Shown: positions 18,601 through 27,738, numbered from the stretch's first letter. The stretch: DNA of 64,000 nucleotides from Streptomyces sp. RKAG290 (GCF_023701695.1 NZ_JAJOZC010000001.1:868001-932000), one strand, 5' to 3'. Notes: a model not told the origin generated them from the sequence alone. Made by a program: numbers and translations.

Positions 18601-18612
18601 ATTCGAACGAAT
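18601..18612. promoter_or_regulatory. Inverted repeat ATTCG-AA-CGAAT upstream of pucR
   Basis: Five-bp perfect arms around AA, 73 bp before the pucR start in the divergent region. It shares the CGAAC core with the repeat at 18442-18456. Possible second half of a shared operator pair. Confidence 0.35.
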
Positions 18613-18684
18613 GACGGGTCTCTGCGACCCCACCGCAATACCCAGTTTTCACCCGCACCAACGAAAGAGATCGGCGGCGACGAG

Positions 18685-20415
18685 ATGCGGCTGCGCGCAC
18701 TGCTGGAAACCGACGCGCTGGGCCTGCGGCTGCTCGGCGGCGACGACGAGCTGGACCGGTCGGTCCGCGGCGTCATGACCACCGACCTGCGGGACCCCAG
18801 CCGCTACCTCACGGGCGGCGAGCTGGTCCTCACCGGCCTGGCCTGGCGCCGGGACGCAACGGACTCGGAGCCGTTTGTCCGGATCCTGTCGGCCGCCGGG
18901 GTCGCCGGCCTCGCGGCGGGCGAGGCGGAGCTCGGCGACATCCCGGCCGATCTGGTCGAGGCGTGCAGCCGGCACCGGCTGCCGCTCTTCGCCGTCCACG
19001 AGACCGTCGCCTTCGCGATGATCACCGAGTACGTGGTCCGCCAGGTGTCCGGTGAGCGCGCGGGCGACCTGGCCGCGGTGGTCGACCGGCACCGCAGGCT
19101 GATGACCTCGGGCCCGGCGGGCGGTGGCCCGGAAGTGGTGCTCGATCTGCTCGGCTCCGATCTCGACCTGCAGGCCTGGGTGCTCTCGCCCACCGGCCGG
19201 CAGATCGCGGGCGCCGGTGAGCCGCTGCCCGCGGCGACCGGCGCGGAGCTGGCCGGCCTCCATCTGGCCGCGGTCCGCTCCGGCCGGCGCGCCCCGCACC
19301 GGGTCGCGGTCGGCGGGGTGACGTACTCGCTCTTCCCGATCCGCAACAACGCCCGGGGTGCCGAACCGGCCTCCCGCGACGTGCGCGAATCGGTGCTCTC
19401 CGACTGGCTGCTCGCCGTCGAGGCCGACGCGGGCGACTGGCCCGCCGCCCGGCTCGACCTGCTCCAGGGCGTCACCCAGCTGATCGCCGTCGAACGGGAC
19501 CGGCGCGACGCGGCCCGCACGGTACGCCGCAGGCTCGCCCAGGAGGTCCTGGAGCTGGTCCAGGCGGGCGCCGCGCCCGCCGAGATCGCGGCGAGGCTGC
19601 GGGTGGCCGCCCCGGTCCTGCTGCCCGGCCTCGGCACCGCGCCGCACTGGCAGGTGGTGGTGGCCCGGGTCGACTGGGACGCGGAGGGCACGCCCGGCGG
19701 CACCGGATCCGCCATCGCGGGCGGCCCGGTCGCCCAGGCCCTGCTGGAGGAGATCCTGGTCGACCCGGCCGTGACCGGCCCCGACTCCGCGGACCGGATC
19801 GCGGTCGCGCACACCGGCGACGAGGCCATCGCGCTGGTGCCGCTGCCCGCCGTCGGGGCCCCGCTGCCGGACCCGGACGACGACGCGGCGGTGGACGGCA
19901 AGGAGGCCGAGGAGGATCCCGCGCTGCATGCGGACGCCCTGCTGGCCGCGGTGCGCGCCCCGCTCTCCGCGGGCCTCGCCGACGACGGCCGCCTGACACT
20001 GGGTGTCAGCGCCTCCGTGCACTCGCCCGAGGGGCTGCGTGGCGCCCTGGAGGAGGCCCGGCACGCCCGCCGGGTGGCTGCGGCCCGTCCGGGGCGGGTC
20101 TGCGCGGCCGGCCACCACGAGCTGGCCTCGCACGTGCTGCTGCTGCCGTTCGTCCCGGACGACGTGCGCCGTGCGTTCACCGCACGGCTGCTCGACCCGC
20201 TGCGGGACTACGACCGGCGCCACCGCGCGGAGCTGATCCCGACCCTGGAATCGTTCCTGGACTGCGACGGTTCATGGACCCGCTGCGCGGCCCGGCTGCA
20301 TCTGCACGTCAACACGTTGCGCTACCGGGTCGGGCGAATCGAGCAGTTGACGGGGCGTGATCTTTCGCGCCTGGAGGACAAGCTCGATTTCTTCCTCGCC
20401 CTGCGTATGAGCTGA
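18685..20415 (+). CDS. pucR: PucR family purine catabolism regulator
   Basis: 576 residues, ATG start. The N-terminal PucR domain (about 1-125) begins MRLRALLETDALGLRLLGG and includes DPSRYLTGGELVLTGLAW. The centre is a GGDEF-like CdaR-type region. The C-terminus has a PucR-type helix-turn-helix: LHLHVNTLRYRVGRIEQLTG. In Bacillus, PucR controls uptake and breakdown of purines and responds to pathway metabolites. Its position divergent from the xanthine dehydrogenase operon, with two CGAAC-containing repeats in the 261-bp gap, supports the same role here. Whether it activates or represses cannot be told. Confidence 0.9.
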   Translation: MRLRALLETDALGLRLLGGDDELDRSVRGVMTTDLRDPSRYLTGGELVLTGLAWRRDATDSEPFVRILSAAGVAGLAAGEAELGDIPADLVEACSRHRLPLFAVHETVAFAMITEYVVRQVSGERAGDLAAVVDRHRRLMTSGPAGGGPEVVLDLLGSDLDLQAWVLSPTGRQIAGAGEPLPAATGAELAGLHLAAVRSGRRAPHRVAVGGVTYSLFPIRNNARGAEPASRDVRESVLSDWLLAVEADAGDWPAARLDLLQGVTQLIAVERDRRDAARTVRRRLAQEVLELVQAGAAPAEIAARLRVAAPVLLPGLGTAPHWQVVVARVDWDAEGTPGGTGSAIAGGPVAQALLEEILVDPAVTGPDSADRIAVAHTGDEAIALVPLPAVGAPLPDPDDDAAVDGKEAEEDPALHADALLAAVRAPLSAGLADDGRLTLGVSASVHSPEGLRGALEEARHARRVAAARPGRVCAAGHHELASHVLLLPFVPDDVRRAFTARLLDPLRDYDRRHRAELIPTLESFLDCDGSWTRCAARLHLHVNTLRYRVGRIEQLTGRDLSRLEDKLDFFLALRMS

Positions 20416-20455
20416 CTCCCGGGGGCCACCGCCGCCCCGGGCGCTCCGGCCGATT

Positions 20456-20469
20456 GTGAAAACTTTCAC
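20456..20469. promoter_or_regulatory. Inverted repeat GTGAAA-AC-TTTCAC
   Basis: Perfect 6-bp arms, 41 bp after the pucR stop and about 195 bp before the TPR-protein start. It is AT-rich for this genome. Possible operator of the downstream gene. Confidence 0.3.
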
Positions 20470-20663
20470 CTGACATTGCGTCGACCCCTTGGCCCGGCGT
20501 GCCATTCCGTGCTGTGATGCGGCCAGACTCGGAGCGTCCTGCAGTTCGGGGGTGGGTGGAGGAGCGGGGCCGGGTGCGCTGCGGATGCGCGCGCCCGGCC
20601 CCGCCGCCGCCCCTGACTGCCGGACGCTCTCACCAGCTCGATGGCGCGCTCGGGGAGGGCAAT

Positions 20664-21464
20664 GTGGCGTCTACCGCCATGTCTGGTTCCGGAACGACAG
20701 CAGATGACGATCCGCCGCTCCAGACAGCGGTATGGCGGTTGCGCTCGCGCGCCTGTTGGACGGATGCGGCGGCGCTGCTCGAACACGACGCCGCCACCGA
20801 TCCGGCCGCGGCGCTGCAGCGGACCGCCCTGCTGACCGAACGGTGCCTGTACACGGGGCAGGGCTGGACCGACGCCGAGGACGCGCTGCGCATCGCGGAG
20901 GCCATGGCCCACGACGACGCCGAGCGCGGGGCCGCCGCCTGCGAGCGCGGCTACCTGGCGTACGCCTCGACCCTGCTGGGAGTACGGGACCGGGCCGACG
21001 AGGCCCGGGTGGCGCTGAGCCGGGCCGCGGCGCTGCTCGCCCCGGCAGCACCGGGCCGCCCGCTGCTCGACTTCCGGCGGGGCCTGATCGCCCAGAACAT
21101 CGCCGATTCGCCGCAGGCCGCCCGCGCCGCGTACCGCAGGGCCCATGCCGGTGCCACCGCTCAGGGCGACGCGCTGCTGCTCTCCTCCACCTGGCGCCAC
21201 CTCGCCCTGATCGCCCTGCGCGAGGGGGAGCTGGCGGAGGCCAGGCACGGCTTCGCGGAGTCCCTGCGGATAAGGGAGGAGCTGGGCTATCTGGTCGGTA
21301 CGGCCCCGGCGCTCATCGCCATGGCGGACGCCGAACCGGAGCCCGAGGTGGCCACCAGGCTGCGCGCCGAGGCGGGCAGGCTCTTCCGGCTGCTCGGGGG
21401 CGTGCCGACCTGGCTGGCCCCGCATCTCGACCCGCCGCAGCCGCAGACCGCCGAGGCGAACTGA
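20664..21464 (+). CDS. TPR-like helical repeat protein, function unknown
   Basis: About 266 residues from GTG 20664, with GGAGGG just upstream; ATG 20679 is the alternative. The frame is open further upstream but that stretch lacks coding character. The protein is almost entirely helical, with repeated alanine/leucine-rich pairs typical of tetratricopeptide repeats: AALQRTALLTERCL, AACERGYLAYASTLL, LSSTWRHLALIALREGELAEARHGFAESLRI. TPR proteins are scaffolds for protein contacts. The repeat region runs through the whole length, with no enzymatic domain. It is convergent with the GntR gene downstream. Confidence 0.7.
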   Translation: MASTAMSGSGTTADDDPPLQTAVWRLRSRACWTDAAALLEHDAATDPAAALQRTALLTERCLYTGQGWTDAEDALRIAEAMAHDDAERGAAACERGYLAYASTLLGVRDRADEARVALSRAAALLAPAAPGRPLLDFRRGLIAQNIADSPQAARAAYRRAHAGATAQGDALLLSSTWRHLALIALREGELAEARHGFAESLRIREELGYLVGTAPALIAMADAEPEPEVATRLRAEAGRLFRLLGGVPTWLAPHLDPPQPQTAEAN

Positions 21465-21612
21465 GGGCCGCGTGGCCGCCCCCGGCGGCCGCGTGCGGTG
21501 CTCCTGAAGCCCGGGGCGCCTTCGTTCCGGCCGGGTGCGGTCCACGGCCGGACCGCCGGCCCGCGTCGCCGCGTGCCGGGGAGGTCCTGGGGGCGGGTGG
21601 CGCGGGCGGAAG

Positions 21613-22374
21613 TCAGCCCGCGGCGCCCGTGAAGTGTTCCCGCACGAGTGACTGCACGACCAGCACGTCCTGGGCGATCAGCGCGTCCAGCAGCGCGGTG
21701 TGCTCGGCGGCGTCCGCCAACAGGTCGGCGCGGCGGGTGACGGGGTTGGTCTGCAGCGGCCACTGGGAGCGGCGGTGCAGCTCGTCGGCCACCGCCACCA
21801 GCTGGGCGTTGCCGGAGAGTGCGAGCACCGCACCGTGGAAGGCCCGGTCGGCCTCTGCGTAACTCGCCCGGTCGCCGACGGCCGCCGCGGCCACGGTGGC
21901 GTCCGCCAGCGGGCGCAGGGCGCACCAGCCGGCCGGCGGGACGGTGCGCGCGAGCCGCAGCATGACGGGGACCTCGATCAGCGCCCGCACCTCGGCCAGC
22001 TCGGCCAGCTCGCGCGGGCCGCGCTCGGCGACCCGGAAGCCGCGGTTCGGCACGACCTCGACGGCCCCCTCGCCGGCCAGCTGCTGCATCGCCTCACGCA
22101 CGGGGGTCGCGGAGACCCCGAAGCGGGCGCCGAGCGCCGGGGCGGAGTAGACCTGCCCGGGAATCAGCTCACCGTCCACGAGGGCGGCGCGCAGGGCGTC
22201 CAGGATCTGGCCGCGCACGGAGTGCCGCTGCACCACGGCCCGGGGAGCGGGCGGCTCGCCGTGGGTGTGCTCGCCGCGGGCCTGTTCGGGCACCCGGACG
22301 GGCGAGTGGGCGGTCACGGAGGCGTCGGCCGCGTACGGCGGCCGCACCTCCTCACGCGCTCTGCCCTGCTCCAT
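21613..22374 (-). CDS. GntR family (FCD-type) transcriptional regulator
   Basis: 253 residues, ATG preceded by GAGGAGG. An unusually long N-terminal extension of about 45 residues comes before the winged helix-turn-helix (about 50-115), which reads QILDALRAALVDGELIPGQ, FGVSATPVREAMQQLAGEG, EVVPNRGFRVA. The C-terminal FCD ligand domain includes FHGAVLALSGN and the final H-T-A-L-L-D-A-L...H-F metal-ligand helix. FCD regulators usually sense organic acids. It is divergent from the FhuF-like gene; the iron box between them lies nearer that gene. Confidence 0.9.
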   Translation of the reverse strand: MEQGRAREEVRPPYAADASVTAHSPVRVPEQARGEHTHGEPPAPRAVVQRHSVRGQILDALRAALVDGELIPGQVYSAPALGARFGVSATPVREAMQQLAGEGAVEVVPNRGFRVAERGPRELAELAEVRALIEVPVMLRLARTVPPAGWCALRPLADATVAAAAVGDRASYAEADRAFHGAVLALSGNAQLVAVADELHRRSQWPLQTNPVTRRADLLADAAEHTALLDALIAQDVLVVQSLVREHFTGAAG

Positions 22375-22475
22375 GGGTCCTCCTCGGCCTTCCGTGGGCC
22401 CGGCTCGCGCGTGCCGTGCCCCGTGTGCACGATAGGCGGCGCAGGCCGCAGTTCAAACATCGATCCGGTCGGGTA

Positions 22476-22490
22476 AGGTAAGGCTTACCT
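22476..22490 (+). promoter_or_regulatory. Iron box (DmdR/IdeR-type operator)
   Basis: AGGTAAGGCTTACCT: perfect 6-bp arms around GGC, close to the DtxR-family consensus TTAGGTTAGGCTAACCTAA. It sits 30 bp upstream of the FhuF-like start, where a repressor would block transcription in iron-replete cells. Confidence 0.85.
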
Positions 22491-22520
22491 GCAAACGATC
22501 GCGATTCGGTGGTCCCCTGC

Positions 22521-23369
22521 ATGACCCTCCCCACCCTGCTCCCCGCCGAGACGGCCTCGGCCGTGACGGACGCCTACGCGCGTCTGGCCGAGGTCTTCCC
22601 CGGGCTGCGCGCCGAAGTACTCACGGACGGCGAGACCGCCCCGGGCGGCGTCGGCTGGGTGGGTGCGCACGAGCTCGCGGCCGGCGGCGGCGCCCTGGAC
22701 ACCTTCCTCGCCTGGGACAACGCCCAGGTGCTTCGGGACTACGGGCAGCAGGCCCGGCCCGACGTGGTCGCCAGCTTCGGCCTCCACCGCTACGCCTGGC
22801 CGGCCTGCCTGTTGGTGACGGTGCCGTGGTTCCTGCACCGGCGGGTACCGCGGATCCCGGTTCAGGACGTCTCCTTCCAGCGGGCACTGGGCCATCTGAC
22901 CCTCCGGGTGAGGGAGTTCGCCTGCCTGCCCGACGATCCCGCGGCCGCGCTGCCGGGCGCCAGGGTGGTGGCCGACGAGGCCGCACTGCGCGCCGAGGTG
23001 CTCGCGTCCGTGGCCGAGCACCTCGGACCGGTGCTCGACGGCTTCGGTCCGCGGATGCGGCGCGGCAAGCGGGCCCTGTGGGGCATGGCGACGGACGAGA
23101 TCGTCGAGGGCCTCTGGTACATCGCCCACCTGCTGGGCGAGGAGCGGCGCGCGATGACCGAGCTGGAGGCCCTGCTGCCGGGCACCACGAAGCCGTACGT
23201 GGGCACGGCGGGCTTCCGGGAGCTGACCGGACCCGACGGCGAATCGCTGCCCACCCGGGACCGGGCGAGCTGCTGCCTGTTCTACACGCTGCGGCCCGAG
23301 GACACCTGCGTCACCTGCCCGCGTACCTGCGATGCCGACCGGCTGCGGAAGCTGACAGCCACCACCTGA
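22521..23369 (+). CDS. FhuF-like ferric-siderophore reductase (2Fe-2S)
   Basis: 282 residues from ATG (MTLPTLLPAET); a GTG 12 bases upstream is the alternative. No clear ribosome binding site is seen. The C-terminus carries the FhuF [2Fe-2S] motif: S-C-C-L-F-Y then C-V-T-C-P-R-T-C-D, matching C-C-x10-C-x2-C. FhuF proteins reduce iron in hydroxamate siderophores in the cytoplasm so that it can be released. The iron box just upstream supports induction under iron starvation. No siderophore transport or synthesis gene is adjacent. Confidence 0.9.
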   Translation: MTLPTLLPAETASAVTDAYARLAEVFPGLRAEVLTDGETAPGGVGWVGAHELAAGGGALDTFLAWDNAQVLRDYGQQARPDVVASFGLHRYAWPACLLVTVPWFLHRRVPRIPVQDVSFQRALGHLTLRVREFACLPDDPAAALPGARVVADEAALRAEVLASVAEHLGPVLDGFGPRMRRGKRALWGMATDEIVEGLWYIAHLLGEERRAMTELEALLPGTTKPYVGTAGFRELTGPDGESLPTRDRASCCLFYTLRPEDTCVTCPRTCDADRLRKLTATT

Positions 23370-23560
23370 TCCACACCGCCCGCAAGGGTGACGTGATTCG
23401 AACACAACTGTCCTTCCACTGCTGGGCATTCGACCAGATCACGGTAATTCGACGGCTCTGCCACCCCATTGGCGTTCTCTTGCCCCGAAACCGCCTGGAC
23501 GTGAGGGAATCTCCGCAACGATTGCGCCCGAAACGCCCTACGCGACGCAAGGGACCGCGC

Positions 23561-24646
23561 ATGAGACTGACCGACATATCGCTTGACTGGCTGCTTCCGG
23601 GCGCCGTGCTGCTCGCGGGGGTCATGGCGGCGTGGGCAGTGGTCGCGCGCGGCAAGCGCGCCTCTGACACATCCGCATCCGCGGCCGACGACACCTGGGA
23701 ACGCAGCGAGGACCGGCGCAGGCGCAAGGAAGCGCTCTACGCAACCGCTTCGTACGTTCTGCTGTTCTGCTGCGCGGCGGTCGCCGCCGCGCTCTCCTTC
23801 CACGGACTGGTCGGCTTCGGCCGGCAAAACCTCGGCCTCTCCGACGGCTGGGAGTACCTGGTCCCGTTCGGCCTCGACGGGGCAGCGATGTTCTGCTCCG
23901 TACTGGCCGTGCGTGAGGCCAGCCACGGCGACGCGGCACTGGGCTCGCGGCTGCTGGTGTGGACCTTCGCCGGTGCCGCCGCCTGGTTCAACTGGGTGCA
24001 CGCACCGCGCGGTCTGGACCACGCGGGCGCTCCGCACTTCTTCGCGGGGATGTCGCTCTCGGCGGCGGTGCTCTTCGACCGGGCGCTGAAGCAGACCCGG
24101 GTGGCCGCGCTGCGCGAGCAGGGCCTGGTGCCCCGCCCGCTGCCGCAGATCCGCATCGTGCGGTGGCTGCGTGCCCCTCGGGAGACCTTCGGCGCCTGGT
24201 CGCTGATGCTGCTCGAAGGCGTACGCACGCTGGACGAAGCGGTGGACGAGGTGCGGGAGGACCGCAGGGAGAACGAGCAGAACCGTCTCCGCAGGAAGGA
24301 CCAGGAAAAGCTGGACAGGGCGCAGATCAAGGCCCTGAACCGGCAGAACCGGGCCTGGGGACGCGTCGGCCGGGGCAGTGCCCAGGTGGACGTCCAGGCC
24401 ATCTCCGCCGCGACGGGCTCCGCACAGTCCGTCGCGGAGCCCGCCATATCCGAGCCGGGTCAGCTGCCCCTGCGACCCCGGCCATCCCTGCAAGCCGTCA
24501 GCGGCTCGAACTCCAAGAGCAACTCGGAACTGAGCACGACTGATCCGAGAGCGGTCGACCTCACTGCCGAGGACGACACCCAGGCCCTGCCCCGGCTCGA
24601 CTCGCTGGAGCAGAAGCTGAAGGACCTGGAGCAACAGTTCGGCTGA
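23561..24646 (+). CDS. DUF2637 (SpdB-like) membrane protein
   Basis: 361 residues; ATG with AAGGGA upstream. About five membrane segments occupy the first 175 residues (for example WLLPGAVLLAGVMAAWAVVA, YVLLFCCAAVAAALSF, LLVWTFAGAAAWFNWVHA). A cytoplasmic tail follows, with a highly charged coiled coil (RREDRRENEQNR-like, residues 230-275) and a low-complexity Ser/Asn-rich C-terminus. DUF2637 proteins are common in actinomycetes. Some are encoded by conjugative plasmids (Spd, spread), many by chromosomes. No transfer genes lie nearby, so this is probably a chromosomal member of unknown role. Confidence 0.75.
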   Translation: MRLTDISLDWLLPGAVLLAGVMAAWAVVARGKRASDTSASAADDTWERSEDRRRRKEALYATASYVLLFCCAAVAAALSFHGLVGFGRQNLGLSDGWEYLVPFGLDGAAMFCSVLAVREASHGDAALGSRLLVWTFAGAAAWFNWVHAPRGLDHAGAPHFFAGMSLSAAVLFDRALKQTRVAALREQGLVPRPLPQIRIVRWLRAPRETFGAWSLMLLEGVRTLDEAVDEVREDRRENEQNRLRRKDQEKLDRAQIKALNRQNRAWGRVGRGSAQVDVQAISAATGSAQSVAEPAISEPGQLPLRPRPSLQAVSGSNSKSNSELSTTDPRAVDLTAEDDTQALPRLDSLEQKLKDLEQQFG

Positions 24647-24684
24647 CCCGTACGGGCCGGCCTGCAGGTCACATGGCAACCGAT

Positions 24685-24724
24685 GGGCGGCCCTGACGAT
24701 CCGACAGGATCGTCAGGGCCGCCC
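24685..24724. terminator. Bidirectional terminator, perfect 18-bp stem
   Basis: GGGCGGCCCTGACGATCC pairs perfectly with 24707-24724 around the loop GACA. It lies between the convergent DUF2637 and HATPase genes and overlaps the last codons of the latter. Confidence 0.85.
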
Positions 24725-25111
24725 ACCGTCCAGCTCGAACCAGACCATCTTGCCCAGCGCCTTCGGGCTCACGCCCCAGGCGTCCGCGAGACTCTCCACC
24801 AGGACCAGACCCCTGCCGTGCGTACCGTCGTCGGCGTTCGGTACGTGCGACACGGGCATCCCGGGGACAAAGTCCCGCACCTCCACCCGCAGTCTCTGCG
24901 GGGCCACACTCACGGCGACCACCGCGCCGTCATCCGTATGGACCAGCGCATTGGTCACCAGCTCGCTGAGCAGCAGCTCGGCCACCTGCGCGGGCTCCTC
25001 CTGCCACCGGTAACGCAGTAATTCCCGCACCGCGCCTCTCACTTCGGCAATGGCCGCCAGATCGGCGCGGCCCAGTCTGCGATGCAGCCGGCCCAGTTCC
25101 TGACGCTCCAT
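24713..25111 (-). CDS. HATPase_c_2 anti-sigma-like ATP-binding regulator
   Basis: 132 residues from ATG (MERQELGRLHRRLG), with GGGGGAG upstream. The GHKL ATPase fold is visible: N-box ELVTNALVHT, a degenerate G1 box (VEVRDFVPGM instead of DxGxG), and G2 HGRGLVLVESLADAWG, ending WFEL. Streptomyces encodes dozens of such RsbW/SpoIIAB-like proteins, which bind sigma factors or anti-anti-sigma factors. No sigma or STAS partner is adjacent, so its target is unknown. The altered G1 box suggests weak or specialised ATP binding. Confidence 0.85.
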   Translation of the reverse strand: MERQELGRLHRRLGRADLAAIAEVRGAVRELLRYRWQEEPAQVAELLLSELVTNALVHTDDGAVVAVSVAPQRLRVEVRDFVPGMPVSHVPNADDGTHGRGLVLVESLADAWGVSPKALGKMVWFELDGGRP

Positions 25112-25338
25112 CGTCTCCCCCGCCCACACAGTGAATCGCCCCCATCTCCTCGTACTTCCTTCACGCAATGCATGCCCCTACCCACGGGCTGTCACGCTTA
25201 CCGATTCGTCACCGGCCGAGAAACACGGGGTCGGGGGCGGATCCGGCGCCGCCGGATGTCGTCCTACCGCTGTTCCGGTTAACTTCCGAAAAATTCACCT
25301 GAGTTGGCGTTGACGGGACCGCATCTACGCGCGTCATC

Positions 25339-25740
25339 ATGGTGGGTATGCGAATCCCCCCACGGATCACCACGCTCGGCGGCGTCGCCGCCCTCCTGTC
25401 CGTCCTCTTCGTCGGCGGCCCCGTCACGGCGACCGCGAGCGCCGCCACCGCCTCGGTCGGCAGCATCTGCTACTCCGCCCTCCCCTCCCAGGCCCACGAC
25501 ACCCTCGACCTCATCGACGCGGGCGGCCCCTACCCGTACGACCAGGACGGCGTCGTCTTCCAGAACCGCGAAGGCGTCCTGCCCGGCCAGAGCACCGGCT
25601 ACTACCACGAGTACACCGTGATCACCCCAGGCTCGCCGACCCGCGGCGCACGCCGGATCGTCACCGGCGAGGAGAGCCAGGAGGACTACTACACCGCCGA
25701 CCACTACGCGACCTTCGACCTCGTCGACTTCGGCTGCTGA
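25339..25740 (+). CDS. Secreted guanyl-specific ribonuclease (RNase Sa / N1-T1 family)
   Basis: 133 residues from ATG 25339; ATG 25348 is the alternative. A signal peptide (about 1-36, ending TASAA) is followed by a domain closely resembling RNase Sa of Streptomyces aureofaciens. Every functional residue of RNase Sa (E54, R65, R69, H85, and the disulfide C7-C96) has a counterpart at a constant offset of 37: E91 (YYHEYTV), R102, R106 (GARRIVTG), H122 (ADHYATF), C44 and C133. It should cleave RNA after guanosine outside the cell. Producers usually need a barstar-like inhibitor, and none is adjacent; the next gene, 145 bp downstream on the same strand, encodes an Imm49-like protein. Confidence 0.93.
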   Translation: MVGMRIPPRITTLGGVAALLSVLFVGGPVTATASAATASVGSICYSALPSQAHDTLDLIDAGGPYPYDQDGVVFQNREGVLPGQSTGYYHEYTVITPGSPTRGARRIVTGEESQEDYYTADHYATFDLVDFGC

Positions 25741-25885
25741 ATCCATCCCGGCAAGGTCCGCGCCGCAGTCCCCCACCTGCGGCGCGGACCCGTCGGGCCG
25801 TCAGGCCCCGTACGTCCGGACGCGGATCCGCACCCGGACGCCCCGCCATCAGGCCGCCGCGCACCCGGATCGTAGAGTCGCAACG

Positions 25886-27586
25886 GTGAACAACGACGAC
25901 ACCCTTGACCTGCAGGGCAGCCCCGACCCCGCCCTGCCGATGCTGACCTCCGGCCAGGCGGCACACCTACGGGCACTCGCCGCCCCGTACGCCGAGGACG
26001 GTCACACCCACCCGCTGCACCACCTCGCGCAGACGTGCCGCCGGGCGCCGCAGGACAGTTGGCCCGGCCTGGTGGAGGCGCACTTCGCCCGTCTGCGGGA
26101 GGCGAGCCGGGGCGGCGAGGACGCCGCGGAACTCCTGCGCGGCGTGCACGCGAGGCTGCTGCCCACCGATTCGCTGACGCCGGAACTCGCCGCCGCACTG
26201 AGCTACGCCCGCGTGGTGGCCGAGGGCCTGGTCTTCGCGTACGCCCTCGACGGGCCCACCTCCGTAAGGATCCTCACCGATCCCGACGTGCGGCGCACCG
26301 AGCCGGACGCACTGGGACAGGCGGCGTACGCGAACCTGATGCGCGTGCCCGTGCAGCACGAGGAAGTGCCCGTCGAGGGCGGGGCGTTGCTGCACACCGT
26401 GTACGGCGACTCGCCGTTCGTCGCGAGCAAGGCACTGTTCCTGTCCGAACTGGCCCGGCAGCTCACCAGGGAGCCGCTGCCGGACGCCGGCGCCCTCGTC
26501 GTCGTGCCGACCCGGCATCTGCTGGCCTACCACCCGATCACCGACGGGTCCGTCGCCGATGCCGTCAACGCCCTTGCCGCGTACGCCTTCGGCGCCCACC
26601 AGGACGGGCCGGGGTCGCTGTCCCCGCGGGTCTACTGGTGGCACCGGGGCGGCCTGACATCGCTCACGGTCATCGACGAGGACACCCGGACCTTCTCCCT
26701 TCAGCCGCCGCCGGAACTGCTCGGCATCATGAAGGGCCTGGTCCGCCTCGGCCGCGCCGGACGGCTCGTCGGCCGCGTCGCGGACAAGGCTCCCGACATC
26801 GGCGAACTCACGCACGCCACGGCGGCGTCGATAGCCCGGCTCGCCGAGGAGCCGGCCGGACTCGGCGCCGCCTTCGCGTCGGCCCTCGCACTCGGCCACG
26901 CCCGCTGCGCCGTCGACCCCGACGTGGCGGACATCGACACCTGGGACGCGTGGGCCACCGCCGTACAGCTCGGCTCGGCGCTGTTCACCGGTGCGCGGCC
27001 GCAGGAGTGCCATCTGGGTGAGGACCTCGTACGGCAGTTGCCCGCCGTCCCCGCCGAACCCCCCGCTGACCCCCGCGCCTGGCTGGACGCCTTCTACCTC
27101 GCGGTCGCGTGCCGCCGGCAGGACCTGGTCGACCTGCTCTGCCAGGTGCCGCTGGAGGCGCTTCGCGGGGACGACTCCACCGACGCCTACGTCCTGCACT
27201 GGATCGACACGCTGCAGACCCACCGCTCCGGGCGCCCCATGGACGACGTCGTGGAGAAGCTGCTCGCCACCATGCGTACCTCCGCGCCGGAGGCCGTGAC
27301 CCGCGCGCCGGCGGACTTCGTGAACCGGATCGACTACCAGCCGGTCGCACTCTTCCACCGCCTGATCACCGGCGAGCACGACGCCTTCGCCGAGGCTCTC
27401 GGCGAAGCCCTCAAGCTGCACGGCGAGTACTGGGGGGACTCGACGGCGCCGCGCGCCCGGGTGGCGCTCGGACCGCTGGCGATGGCGAGCCTGGCGTTCG
27501 ATCGCGGATTCCCCCTCGCCCAGGACCAGCCGTACCTGCCGGCGTACCTGCTCAACCGCGCACGAATCGAGACGATGCCCGGCTGA
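25886..27586 (+). CDS. Large Imm49 (immunity protein 49)-like protein
   Basis: 566 residues from a GTG (NNDDTLDLQGSPD). The C-terminal third resembles the Imm49 family: a helical array ending LHGEYWGDSTAPRA, PLAMASLAFDRGFPLA and YLPAYLLNRA. Imm49 members neutralise polymorphic toxins in other systems. The N-terminal 300 residues (helices, then a mixed region with YWWHRGGLTSLTVIDEDTRTF) are not recognised and make the protein much longer than a typical immunity protein. It is cytoplasmic, with no signal or membrane segment. It follows a secreted RNase gene on the same strand. Assignment rests on family resemblance by eye. Confidence 0.65.
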   Translation: MNNDDTLDLQGSPDPALPMLTSGQAAHLRALAAPYAEDGHTHPLHHLAQTCRRAPQDSWPGLVEAHFARLREASRGGEDAAELLRGVHARLLPTDSLTPELAAALSYARVVAEGLVFAYALDGPTSVRILTDPDVRRTEPDALGQAAYANLMRVPVQHEEVPVEGGALLHTVYGDSPFVASKALFLSELARQLTREPLPDAGALVVVPTRHLLAYHPITDGSVADAVNALAAYAFGAHQDGPGSLSPRVYWWHRGGLTSLTVIDEDTRTFSLQPPPELLGIMKGLVRLGRAGRLVGRVADKAPDIGELTHATAASIARLAEEPAGLGAAFASALALGHARCAVDPDVADIDTWDAWATAVQLGSALFTGARPQECHLGEDLVRQLPAVPAEPPADPRAWLDAFYLAVACRRQDLVDLLCQVPLEALRGDDSTDAYVLHWIDTLQTHRSGRPMDDVVEKLLATMRTSAPEAVTRAPADFVNRIDYQPVALFHRLITGEHDAFAEALGEALKLHGEYWGDSTAPRARVALGPLAMASLAFDRGFPLAQDQPYLPAYLLNRARIETMPG

Positions 27587-27738
27587 GCGCCCGGGGGCCC
27601 GGCCGGGGTCCTGGCCGCGGTCCGGCCCGCCCGTCGCAGCGCCACCCGGGTCCTCATCGGCGGCCGGTGGGGGTGGAGCCGGACCGCCGGGGAAAGCAAG
27701 CCCTTGACCACGCGCAGGCGCCGACCCGAGGAGCAGGG

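Noticed and set aside
23561..24646. Integrated conjugative element, because of the DUF2637/SpdB-like gene
   Set aside because: No tra, rep, int or att features lie nearby, and DUF2637 genes also occur as ordinary chromosomal genes.
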